A program made the position numbers and the translations under genes. 64,000 bases of DNA from Anoxybacillus mongoliensis (GTDB lineage: Bacteria; Bacillota; Bacilli; Bacillales; Anoxybacillaceae), in assembly GCF_014201515.1 (NCBI RefSeq), contig NZ_JACHEQ010000002.1:1-64000 (forward strand). Direction: 5' to 3'. Positions 17,299-24,284 of this stretch are shown here, piece after piece. Numbering within the stretch: the stretch's first letter is position 1; each line of letters starts with the position of its first letter. The notes beneath the pieces are model-generated. The model saw nothing but the letters and a program-made list of their open reading frames with translations, was not told the origin of the DNA and did not search any database.

Positions 17299-18330
17299 TT
17301 ATATGTGATTTAACAATTGAAAAATAGGCCACAGCATAGCCATATACATAAGGATAACGAAAATTCCGATAAAACTAAGCAACAGTGGTTGAGTAATATA
17401 TACAATTTTTTTTAGACGAGTTTCGAGTTTTTGTAATGAAAACTGGCTATAATGAAATAATTCTTGAACTAATTCCCCATTTGACTGACCGTGACGAATG
17501 ACGAAAGGTAGTTCTTGTTCATAATACTTCCGTTGCTGAACGATTTCATCTAACTTTTCGCCTGCACATAACTGCTGTTTCATGATTTTCGCTTCCTCTT
17601 TCAGTAACGGAAGGTGGGATTGGTGTTCAAAAATTTGTAACGCCTCATAAATAGATAACCCACCCTTTAACAAATGACTTAATTGCAAAGAAAATACTTG
17701 TGTATGGAAGGAAACGACCCATGAGCGCACGAGTGGAATTTTCATAAGCATATTCATTTTTTTATGAATAGGCCATGATCGAAGGAAAAAAAAGTAAAAC
17801 ATTCCGAACAAAATGGACATCATGAGCACAATAGAAAATATACGAGGAAGCCATACAGCAACAGAAAAAATGAAGGTAGAAAAAGCAGAGCGAGCATGAA
17901 ACGAAGAAAGAAGATGAGAAAACTGCGGAGCTAACACTTGCTGAAATATGAAAAACATTATCATACAGAAGCTAAAGAGAAACAACGGGTAGCGCAACAT
18001 CCGCTTCACTTGTTCGACGTAACGTGTCCTCATCTGTCCGATTTCCCCTGCTTCAATGAATCCGTGAGCAAGTTGACCGTGTTGTTCAGCAAAAAACACA
18101 TATCCTAAAAGATGGGGATGAAATTGCATACGTGAAAAAGCTTCATGAATTGGTACACCAGCCCGCAATGCATGGATGCAATCATCTAAATCTCTTTGTT
18201 TTGCTGCAGGTTGTTGAATTTGTAAAAACTCAATGGCTTGAGCAAGCGAATATCCTTTACTAAGCAATTTCCCTAATTGAATGAAAAACGAACTTTGCTC
18301 TTGTAACGACCAATTACAACGTCGCTTCAT
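17299..18330 (-). CDS. comGB: competence protein ComGB (polytopic membrane assembly protein)
   Basis: 343 aa. GspF/PilC family: an N-terminal cytoplasmic helical bundle, then hydrophobic segments near residues 115-135, 160-185 and at the C-terminus (LLLSFIGIFVILMYMAMLW). It forms the inner-membrane platform on which ComGC polymerises, driven by ComGA. It overlaps comGA by 17 nt and is followed by comGC after 14 nt. Confidence 0.93.
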   Translation of the reverse strand: MKRRCNWSLQEQSSFFIQLGKLLSKGYSLAQAIEFLQIQQPAAKQRDLDDCIHALRAGVPIHEAFSRMQFHPHLLGYVFFAEQHGQLAHGFIEAGEIGQMRTRYVEQVKRMLRYPLFLFSFCMIMFFIFQQVLAPQFSHLLSSFHARSAFSTFIFSVAVWLPRIFSIVLMMSILFGMFYFFFLRSWPIHKKMNMLMKIPLVRSWVVSFHTQVFSLQLSHLLKGGLSIYEALQIFEHQSHLPLLKEEAKIMKQQLCAGEKLDEIVQQRKYYEQELPFVIRHGQSNGELVQELFHYSQFSLQKLETRLKKIVYITQPLLLSFIGIFVILMYMAMLWPIFQLLNHI

Positions 18331-19384
18331 CTAACAACCAACTTTCAATAACACTCTCATGTAAAAAACCGAGCGCAATGCCTTTTTTCATGACATCTTT
18401 TAGCCGAGTGTACACGTATGTCGCTTGCTCTCCTTTTGCTGCTCGCATCGCTTGCGCCAGTTCACTTCCGTATAGTAATTCATAAACACCGACTCGGCGA
18501 ACAGGTCGATACTGTCGGCAAAATGACGAGCATTCTCCTACACAGAACGGGCATTTCAGTTGCACAAGACGTTGGGCTGTCACAGCGACTAGCGTTTGCG
18601 CCATCTCTTGAAATGGTACACCCAACTCAAGAAGACGATAAATGGCTCCAACAGCATCTTTCGTATGCATCGTCGTCAAGACAAGATGTCCCGTTAATGC
18701 AGCACGCACAGCAATTCGCGCAGTTTCAGCATCACGAATTTCTCCTACCATAATTACATCTGGATCGTGTCGTAAAATTGCTTTTAACCCTGCAGCATAC
18801 GTAATCCCAGCTTTTTCATTAACTTGTACTTGCAACACGTCTTCCGCTCGCTTTTCAACCGGATCTTCTAATGTAATGACATTTCGTTGAAAATGATGGC
18901 GACATACATTTAACAAACTGTATAACGTCGTCGTTTTACCAGATCCTGTTGGCCCTGTGAAAATAATAAGCCCATGGGAATAATTTAATAACGCGAGCAA
19001 CTTTTTTACTGTTGAAGGAAATAGCGCGAGTTGGTTGAGCGGAAGAAATGAGTGTAACGGAAGCAAGCGAATGACTAAACTTTCGTCATAAATGGTAGGC
19101 AATGTTGACAAACGAAGATGTACAGTGGTGTGGGCAACGTTCATTTCCATCGCTCCGCTTTGTGGACGGCGACGTTCACCAATATCCATATCAGCCAGAA
19201 ATTTAAAGTGTGCAAGCAAACGTTCACACGTCTGTTTTGATAACACATGTTTTGTAACGAGCATCCCTCCTAATCGAAATTGAATAAGCGCATCTTGCTT
19301 ACGCGGAACGATATGAATGTCAGAAGCTTGAAGAACGTAAGCGTCTTCAATTAGTCGATCCGCCAACTGCTCGATTGTTTGCAA
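18314..19384 (-). CDS. comGA: competence traffic ATPase ComGA
   Basis: 356 aa from a TTG start. GspE/PilB-type ATPase that powers pseudopilus assembly. Walker A is GPTGSGKTT, the Asp box/Walker B region is HDPDVIMVGEIRDAETA, and a His-rich stretch TTMHTKDA follows. Two CX2C-like pairs near the C-terminus (KCPFC, EC...C) suggest a zinc site. The TTG at 19384 has AGGAGG six bases upstream; an ATG at 19390 directly abuts that Shine-Dalgarno and is less likely. First gene of comG; no clean pair of AAAA-N5-TTTT ComK boxes was found upstream. Confidence 0.94.
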   Translation of the reverse strand: MQTIEQLADRLIEDAYVLQASDIHIVPRKQDALIQFRLGGMLVTKHVLSKQTCERLLAHFKFLADMDIGERRRPQSGAMEMNVAHTTVHLRLSTLPTIYDESLVIRLLPLHSFLPLNQLALFPSTVKKLLALLNYSHGLIIFTGPTGSGKTTTLYSLLNVCRHHFQRNVITLEDPVEKRAEDVLQVQVNEKAGITYAAGLKAILRHDPDVIMVGEIRDAETARIAVRAALTGHLVLTTMHTKDAVGAIYRLLELGVPFQEMAQTLVAVTAQRLVQLKCPFCVGECSSFCRQYRPVRRVGVYELLYGSELAQAMRAAKGEQATYVYTRLKDVMKKGIALGFLHESVIESWLLDEATL

Positions 19385-19462
19385 TGCCATCCTCCTTTCT
19401 TTATTTTTCGCCTTCATTATTCAACATTTTTCGTCAAATTCCTTCTTCTTTCGTAAAAAATT

Positions 19463-19490
19463 CAAAAAAAATATTCACCCATAGGGTGAA
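19463..19490 (-). terminator. terminator of mgsR
   Basis: TTCACCC-ATA-GGGTGAA stem directly after the mgsR stop, followed on the minus strand by a run of eight Ts. Confidence 0.85.
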
Positions 19491-19492
19491 CG

Positions 19493-19864
19493 TTACGAGA
19501 CACAAATACGCCGATATTTTTTTGCGATGTTTTTTAACGCTGACGGATTATAGCCGACAACGAGCCGTTTGCCATCGGTGACGATCGGACGACGAAGAAG
19601 ACGAGGTTCTTTCACAAGCAACTCAACGACCTTTGATAAAGGCCACTCTTCAACATTTTCACCAAGTTGCTTAAATGACTGGCTGCGGGTAGCTAAAATT
19701 TCATCGATTCCTTCCGTTGTTAGCGATAACAAATGTAATAGTTCTTCGCGCGTCGGTGTTTCACGAAATAAATGACGCTCATGAAATTCAATATTGTTTG
19801 TACATAACCACTTTTTTGTTTTTCGACACGATGTACAACTTGGATACATGTATACAGTAAGCAT
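19493..19864 (-). CDS. mgsR: stress regulator MgsR (Spx/ArsC family)
   Basis: 123 aa. Thioredoxin-fold ArsC/Spx protein with the redox switch Cys10-X2-Cys13 (SCTSCRKTKKW) and the family segments HLFRETPTREEL and LLRRPIV. Long stretches are identical to B. subtilis MgsR (YqgZ), which modulates a subset of the sigma-B general stress regulon. The position between comGA and yqgY agrees. Upstream, GTTATA and GGGTGA 15 nt apart vaguely resemble a sigma-B promoter; too weak to call. Confidence 0.92.
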   Translation of the reverse strand: MLTVYMYPSCTSCRKTKKWLCTNNIEFHERHLFRETPTREELLHLLSLTTEGIDEILATRSQSFKQLGENVEEWPLSKVVELLVKEPRLLRRPIVTDGKRLVVGYNPSALKNIAKKYRRICVS

Positions 19865-19991
19865 AACAACACACTCCTTTCTTCACCCCTGTTACACATA
19901 TTGTATAACTTTTGTTTAATATTTGTACAGTAATTTGTTTTAAAACTTTGTGAACGTTACAAAAAGATAGGAATAAAGTTGTATATATGCA

Positions 19992-20021
19992 TTTCCATTG
20001 TGAAAATACATGTATTATAAT
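19992..20021 (+). promoter_or_regulatory. candidate promoter of the SufR-like regulator
   Basis: TTTCCA (19992-19997, 4/6), an 18-bp spacer, then TATAAT (20016-20021, 6/6), ending 32 bp before the start codon. Confidence 0.45.
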
Positions 20022-20053
20022 GTAAATGAATGAATCTATAGGAGTGAGACATA

Positions 20054-20752
20054 ATGGATCAAGTATTAAAAATTACAAGCGTCCTTGCCGATCCGACTCG
20101 TTACGACATTTATCAGTATATCGCCCGAAAACATCAAGAAGTAACCGTTCAAGAAATCGCTGATGCTTTTCATATTCATCCGAACGTTGCTCGTCTTCAT
20201 TTAACGAAGCTAGAAGATGTAAATATGCTTGTATCCGAAACGAAAAAAACAGGAAAAGGTGGAAGACCGAGCCGACTATACCGCCTGTCCGACGATGTCA
20301 TCCAACTTCATTTTCCATTTCGCGATTACCAACTGTTATCAAAAATCGCTATCCAAGCGATGATGAAACTTGGAGACGCAGGGAAACAAGCGTTGTATGA
20401 AACAGGAAAGCTATTCGGACAAGAACTTGTACAACAACACGTTCAATCGATGCAAGCACTTGAGCAGTTAAGCATAGAAGAAAAAATGAATATTTTACAA
20501 AAAGCAGCCGAAGCCGCTGGATTTTATCCGACATTCCATTACAGTGAAAATCAAGGGAAAATTTATTTTGAAATTTTCAACTGCCCGTTTAAAGAGCTTG
20601 CTTTTACGCATCCAGACTCGGTTTGCTATATGCATAACGCCTTTTTAAAAGGAATGCTAGAAGTGTTATTTACAAACGCTGAACTTGTGACAGAAGAAAT
20701 TATGCCGTCAGGATGTAATTCGTGCACGTATCAAGCCATTCTTAAAAAATAG
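20054..20752 (+). CDS. winged-helix regulator with SufR-like cysteine cluster
   Basis: 232 aa. Residues 1-80 are an ArsR/SufR-type winged helix (ADPTRYDIYQYI, then EIADAFHIHPNVARLHLTKL, wing GKGGRPSRLYRL). The C-terminal half carries Cys177 (NCPF), Cys191 with His195 (CYMHN), and Cys221/Cys224 (GCNSC), a pattern like the Fe-S-binding part of SufR-type repressors. It may sense iron-sulfur status or a metal, but the ligand is inferred. It is followed by a separate promoter and yqgY. I do not know a B. subtilis counterpart at this position. Shine-Dalgarno AGGAGTGAGAC. Confidence 0.75.
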   Translation: MDQVLKITSVLADPTRYDIYQYIARKHQEVTVQEIADAFHIHPNVARLHLTKLEDVNMLVSETKKTGKGGRPSRLYRLSDDVIQLHFPFRDYQLLSKIAIQAMMKLGDAGKQALYETGKLFGQELVQQHVQSMQALEQLSIEEKMNILQKAAEAAGFYPTFHYSENQGKIYFEIFNCPFKELAFTHPDSVCYMHNAFLKGMLEVLFTNAELVTEEIMPSGCNSCTYQAILKK

Positions 20753-20756
20753 AACG

Positions 20757-20786
20757 TTTACACAACCATTTCAATTACATTATAAT
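20757..20786 (+). promoter_or_regulatory. candidate sigma-A promoter of yqgY
   Basis: TTTACA (20757-20762, 5/6), an 18-bp spacer, TATAAT (20781-20786, 6/6), 35 bp before the yqgY start. Confidence 0.6.
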
Positions 20787-20821
20787 AAGTAAGGGAAACG
20801 GTCAGAAAAGGAGGGATACAT

Positions 20822-21064
20822 ATGGATCGTATGTTCCGCGTCTTGTCATTTTGGACAGGGATTTTCGCTGTCATGTTCTACCTTGGCCATATGCATACAA
20901 CGTCATTATTGTTCCTCGGCCAAACAGGATTCTTTCTTTTGTTAAGCTACTTAAAATTAACGGAAAGAATGTACATTTACATTTTCGGTGCGTACTTAAC
21001 GGTCTTTTTTGCCGGATTTACGTACTGGACAACATTTATGATGGTTCCTGGCATGGGCGAATAA
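20822..21064 (+). CDS. yqgY: DUF2626 family small membrane protein YqgY
   Basis: 80 aa. Two to three hydrophobic segments (about residues 8-22, 25-45, 52-72) leave almost no soluble part. The whole sequence matches the DUF2626 family confined to Bacillaceae. AAAGGAGGGATACAT precedes the ATG. In B. subtilis it also lies next to mgsR. Function unknown. Confidence 0.88.
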   Translation: MDRMFRVLSFWTGIFAVMFYLGHMHTTSLLFLGQTGFFLLLSYLKLTERMYIYIFGAYLTVFFAGFTYWTTFMMVPGMGE

Positions 21065-21094
21065 AAAGCGATGAGATGCACTCATCGCTTTTTT
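21063..21094. terminator. bidirectional terminator between yqgY and the methyltransferase gene
   Basis: AAAAAGCGATGAG-atgca-CTCATCGCTTTTTT: a perfect stem with A- and T-runs on its two sides, between convergent genes. Confidence 0.88.
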
Positions 21095-22196
21095 ATGTAA
21101 AAATAGGAATATTCATATTCTTTTGTTGCACCATTACTTGAAACGCTCTGCCGATATCACTCATCACTAGCGAGCGAATGGCACGATTGTGGCGATGTTG
21201 TTCGGAAAACGGATTCGGATCATGATGAGCGATCAAATGATTCAAGATGCCCGCCTGCAATAAAAATTCATCTTGGCGCCATAAATGAGTAAATGTCCAT
21301 CCTGCTTGTTCTCCGTAAAACCGTAACGCATCCCATTGAATATGCGTAGTGATATCCATCTCCCCTGGATAACGAAGCGGATTATCAATAAACTGATGAC
21401 GATAATAACCACGCAAGCTGCCTTGTTTTCGTTCCGGATGTTTCCATTCTTCATCTGTATATCCATAATCGACCGTAAAAATAATCGCCTGCTCAAGCGC
21501 TTGATCAAGCTGAAAGATAAATTTTTTCATCGCTAACGGAATTTCAAATCGTTGACCATCAGCGAGCTGAATGTCTCGCTCTTCTAAATAGTGAACGATC
21601 TCCTCGTTTTCAAGTACATAACGTTGTTCAACAAGCTGATCGGCTTCTACTACAACGAAACATTCATATATTTGACCGTTTCTTTTCTCAATGACATGAA
21701 CAGGAAACGCATCAAATAATTCGTTACTACATACAATACCAGAAAAAGGAGAAGAAAGTTCAGTAAAACTAGAGATGATACGTACGTGATCCATAAACGG
21801 AGCGAGTATTTCCGCTTGTTTTTCTCGATGATATGGACTTGTTTCAACAATTATATATTGTCCTTGTGAAAACGTTTGTGGCGATTGACGTTTCCATTGT
21901 TCTAAAACAGCATAAGCAAATCGACCTGTCCCTCCGCCGATTTCACATATAAGCGGCGGAACATCATATGTTTCTATGAAACGAATAAACACATTCGCGA
22001 ATACATGCCCAACGATATGTCCTACGTTGCTCGTTGTAATAAAATCTCCTTCACGTCCAATTTTTTCTTTTCTTCTCATATAATATCCATACTGTTCATC
22101 ATATAATGCCAATTCCATATATTGTGCATACGATAAACGTTTATTTCTCATTTTTTCTAACATTTTTTTATTCGCACCCTTTTTCACTATTGACAT
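21093..22196 (-). CDS. SAM-dependent methyltransferase, MidA/NDUFAF7 family
   Basis: Up to 367 aa. N-terminal MELALYDEQYGYYMRRKEKIGREGDF and the SAM-binding loop CEIGGGTGRFAYAVL are hallmarks of the family that includes NDUFAF7, an arginine methyltransferase for a complex I subunit. Further family motifs are SNELFDAFPVH and TVDYGYT. The bacterial target is unknown. The start is uncertain: the ATG at 22196 has no good ribosome-binding site and overlaps the promoter of a candidate small RNA; an ATG at 22163 (MLEKMRNKRLSYAQYM), with AAAGGGTG upstream, is an alternative. Confidence 0.82.
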   Translation of the reverse strand: MSIVKKGANKKMLEKMRNKRLSYAQYMELALYDEQYGYYMRRKEKIGREGDFITTSNVGHIVGHVFANVFIRFIETYDVPPLICEIGGGTGRFAYAVLEQWKRQSPQTFSQGQYIIVETSPYHREKQAEILAPFMDHVRIISSFTELSSPFSGIVCSNELFDAFPVHVIEKRNGQIYECFVVVEADQLVEQRYVLENEEIVHYLEERDIQLADGQRFEIPLAMKKFIFQLDQALEQAIIFTVDYGYTDEEWKHPERKQGSLRGYYRHQFIDNPLRYPGEMDITTHIQWDALRFYGEQAGWTFTHLWRQDEFLLQAGILNHLIAHHDPNPFSEQHRHNRAIRSLVMSDIGRAFQVMVQQKNMNIPIFT

Positions 22197-22218
22197 AGTG
22201 TTAAATTTGTTATATTGT
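22190..22218 (+). promoter_or_regulatory. candidate promoter of the C-rich small RNA
   Basis: TTGACA (22190-22195, 6/6), a 17-bp spacer, TATTGT (22213-22218, 4/6); TATATT at 22211-22216 is an alternative -10 with a 15-bp spacer. The -35 sits inside the dyad CACTAT-TGAC-ATAGTG (22185-22200), a possible operator. Confidence 0.5.
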
Positions 22219-22224
22219 TAATTT

Positions 22225-22310
22225 AGTAGCTTAACTATATCCCCTCCCATTATAGGAAATAAAACATCCCCCAAACCCCCTTCTCTGTATGGAGAAGGGA
22301 ATTTTTTTTT
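22225..22310 (+). ncRNA. candidate C-rich small RNA, about 84 nt
   Basis: An intergenic + strand unit with its own promoter and intrinsic terminator and no open frame. The predicted RNA has a 5' hairpin CTATA/TATAG (22235-22239, 22251-22255) whose 11-nt loop shows CCCCTCCC, a single-stranded CATCCCCCAAACC segment, and a terminator CCCTTCTC/GAGAAGGG (22278-22285, 22292-22299) plus nine Ts (22302-22310). C-rich loops of this kind pair with Shine-Dalgarno sequences in Gram-positive regulatory RNAs such as RsaE/RoxS and FsrA. Identity with any known sRNA was not established. It converges on yqgX. Confidence 0.55.
22278..22310 (+). terminator. rho-independent terminator of the small RNA candidate
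   Basis: Eight-bp GC-rich stem CCCTTCTC/GAGAAGGG, 6-nt loop, two As and nine Ts. The T-run is on the + side only, so it does not serve the neighbouring minus-strand yqgX gene. Confidence 0.85.
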
Positions 22311-22312
22311 GC

Positions 22313-22945
22313 TTAAAACCCGTTTAAAAATGGATTCGTATCCATCTCCGCTCCTATCGTTGTTTCAGAGCCATGCCCACATAAAACAACTGTTTCTTCA
22401 GGAAGAATAAGAAGCTTGCGATGTATGCTTTGTAGCAATTGTTCGTAACTTCCTCCAGGTAAATCCGTACGACCTATGCTTCCTGAAAATAGCACATCCC
22501 CTGATACGACCACTTGAGCGTCTTCGATATAGTATGACAAACTGCCCGGTGAATGCCCTGGTGTTTCAAGCAATTGAATACAAAAAGGACCAATCGTCAA
22601 CGTTTTTTCTCCTTCAACGAAGACGTCGGCGTCGTTTGTAATAATTGCTTCTCCCATAAATAATAAAGACCCGTTTTTCATTGGATCGGTTAGCCAATGT
22701 TGTTCTTTTTTATGTACATACACTGGAATAGACCAGTGATTTCTTACGTCGTCAACTGCTCCAATATGATCAAAATGAGCATGTGTGAGCAAAACTGCTA
22801 GTGGCGTCCAACCGTTTTCTTCAATATACTGGATGAGTTTTCTTCCTTCACTACCCGGATCAAAAATTAAACATGTCCCATTTTCATGGGCAAGCACATA
22901 CGCATTTGTTTGCAACGGCCCTAAAGGAATTCGTTTCCACTTCAT
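22313..22945 (-). CDS. yqgX: MBL-fold hydrolase YqgX (glyoxalase II-like)
   Basis: 210 aa. Metallo-beta-lactamase fold with the dizinc motif THAHFDHIG, then ETPGHSPGS, SGDVLF and a late CGHGSET histidine. The size and motifs fit the bacterial hydroxyacylglutathione-hydrolase-like group; B. subtilis YqgX is linked to methylglyoxal/bacillithiol metabolism by family only. The ATG at 22945 follows GAGGAAATGTG. Cytoplasmic. Confidence 0.88.
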   Translation of the reverse strand: MKWKRIPLGPLQTNAYVLAHENGTCLIFDPGSEGRKLIQYIEENGWTPLAVLLTHAHFDHIGAVDDVRNHWSIPVYVHKKEQHWLTDPMKNGSLLFMGEAIITNDADVFVEGEKTLTIGPFCIQLLETPGHSPGSLSYYIEDAQVVVSGDVLFSGSIGRTDLPGGSYEQLLQSIHRKLLILPEETVVLCGHGSETTIGAEMDTNPFLNGF

Positions 22946-23077
22946 CACATTTCCTCGCTTTCCGCATATATTCTATCCTTATTGTACACGAACAACATAC
23001 GTTTTGCACCTCGACAAACGTAACAAAAACGATTACAATGGAAAAGGAATAATCGGTATACATAAGGAGGGGAAATT

Positions 23078-23263
23078 ATGCCAACAGGGATCATTTTAGT
23101 CGTGATCTTTACGCTAGTTACATTGCTCGCTGCTTACGGCGTAATCCGTTCGTTACGCGAGAAAAATTTCCTAGGCGTATTGTTCGGCGTAGGAACAGTT
23201 GCTGTATTTGGTTGGTTTACCATTATGACTGTTATTCACCACGGATATCCAGTTGCCCATTAA
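23078..23263 (+). CDS. yqgW: DUF2759 small membrane protein YqgW
   Basis: 61 aa. Two hydrophobic segments (about 4-24 and 32-54) joined by a short basic loop (SLREKNF). Matches the DUF2759 family of Bacillaceae. Strong ribosome-binding site AAGGAGGGGAAATT before the ATG. Function unknown. Confidence 0.85.
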   Translation: MPTGIILVVIFTLVTLLAAYGVIRSLREKNFLGVLFGVGTVAVFGWFTIMTVIHHGYPVAH

Positions 23264-23291
23264 AAAGACGCCAACGTATTGGCGTCTTTTT
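23262..23291. terminator. bidirectional terminator between yqgW and yqgT
   Basis: AAAAAGACGCCAA-cgta-TTGGCGTCTTTTT, a perfect 13-bp stem with A/T-run ends between convergent genes; it overlaps both stop codons. Confidence 0.9.
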
Positions 23292-24159
23292 ACGTACGGG
23301 CAAGGGCAGTAATAAAAATACCGATGCTTTCGTTGTAAATAGAAGGAAATTGAGAAAAAGGAAGCGGATTTACCCCTTCACCAAGTTCAATCGTATACCC
23401 ACATCGCTTCCAATTGAAAATAAACCAATCGCGATATCCAGCATGGCTGTCAATATACCGAACTGGTACATAACCACTCCATTTCGCAAATTCATTTACT
23501 TCTTCTTCCGCTTCGGGCGGTTCGCATTGTTCATATCCCCAATAAATTTCTTTTCCTTGCGTATGAAATGCGAGCACTTTTAAAAAATCGCGTTCTTTTG
23601 TCAACGTTGCCATCGCTTGCACCTCTGGTTCAGTTAGCGAAGAAAAACCAGGAAAATCACGCGGTGCAGGTGTTTTTGGAATTTTTCTTTCTTTCTCTAC
23701 TTCCCACTTTGCAGGAAATTGATTGTTTAAGTCAACCCCTCGAATATTTGCTTTCCATTGTGAAAAATCTTCGCTTCCCCCATTTATGCGTACCACTTCA
23801 TCTTCATAATGTTGTGCCGCTTTTTTTCCGTGTAATACAAGATCCACCCCATCTGGATTTACCATCGGAACAACGGATAAAGTTGTTTTTTTATACAATT
23901 GTTGTACGTCATAGCCACAAAGATGCTGTTTGTTCCGTAACGCTTGCACATAGTCACGAACAAGCGCCATCACAACTGCGGAAGTAATCCATTCGTTCGC
24001 GTGAAACGACGCATTCATATGCACATATGTTTCACCTTCGCCAATCTGCAATTCCACAAGCGGTTTGTTTAACACACTTCTTCCGATTTCATGTATACGA
24101 ACAATCGAATGATGTTGCAATTGGTCAATATCATGCATCAATGTCGAAAAATCGTACAT
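23290..24159 (-). CDS. yqgT: M14 family zinc peptidase, gamma-D-glutamyl-diamino acid endopeptidase-like (YqgT)
   Basis: 289 aa. Carboxypeptidase A fold with the zinc motif HANEW (His53, Glu56), a later zinc histidine in AFHTQGKEIYW, and the catalytic glutamate in TIELGEGV. Enzymes of this group cut between gamma-D-Glu and diaminopimelate in peptidoglycan peptides. LysM domains present in the Lysinibacillus enzyme I are absent and no signal peptide is seen, so it probably acts on recycled peptides inside the cell. Shine-Dalgarno GGGGGAGAGAG. Confidence 0.85.
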   Translation of the reverse strand: MYDFSTLMHDIDQLQHHSIVRIHEIGRSVLNKPLVELQIGEGETYVHMNASFHANEWITSAVVMALVRDYVQALRNKQHLCGYDVQQLYKKTTLSVVPMVNPDGVDLVLHGKKAAQHYEDEVVRINGGSEDFSQWKANIRGVDLNNQFPAKWEVEKERKIPKTPAPRDFPGFSSLTEPEVQAMATLTKERDFLKVLAFHTQGKEIYWGYEQCEPPEAEEEVNEFAKWSGYVPVRYIDSHAGYRDWFIFNWKRCGYTIELGEGVNPLPFSQFPSIYNESIGIFITALART

Positions 24160-24255
24160 CTCTCTCTCCCCCTTACTTCATTGTATGAATGATGAATTTG
24201 TCCGTATGTATGCCATTCATTCCCCGTCGAAGGCTTTCATATGCCTTTCACATAA

Positions 24256-24284
24256 AAAAGCTAGCCCTGTCGTCAGAGCTAGCT
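24256..24284 (-). terminator. terminator of the LtaS-like gene
   Basis: AGCTAGC-CTG / CAG-GCTAGCT stem with a mismatch, followed by TTTTTTATG on the minus strand, directly after the stop codon at 24284. Confidence 0.8.

Noticed and set aside
19385-19462. ComK boxes upstream of comGA.
   Set aside because: The region is A/T rich, but no two AAAA-N5-TTTT units with permitted spacing were found; only loose partial matches.
19840-19910. Sigma-B promoter for mgsR.
   Set aside because: GTTATA-15-GGGTGA is only a partial match; B. subtilis precedent alone is not enough.
22278-22310. Stem as the terminator of yqgX.
   Set aside because: The T-run is on the + strand side only; in the yqgX direction the stem is preceded, not followed, by the homopolymer run.
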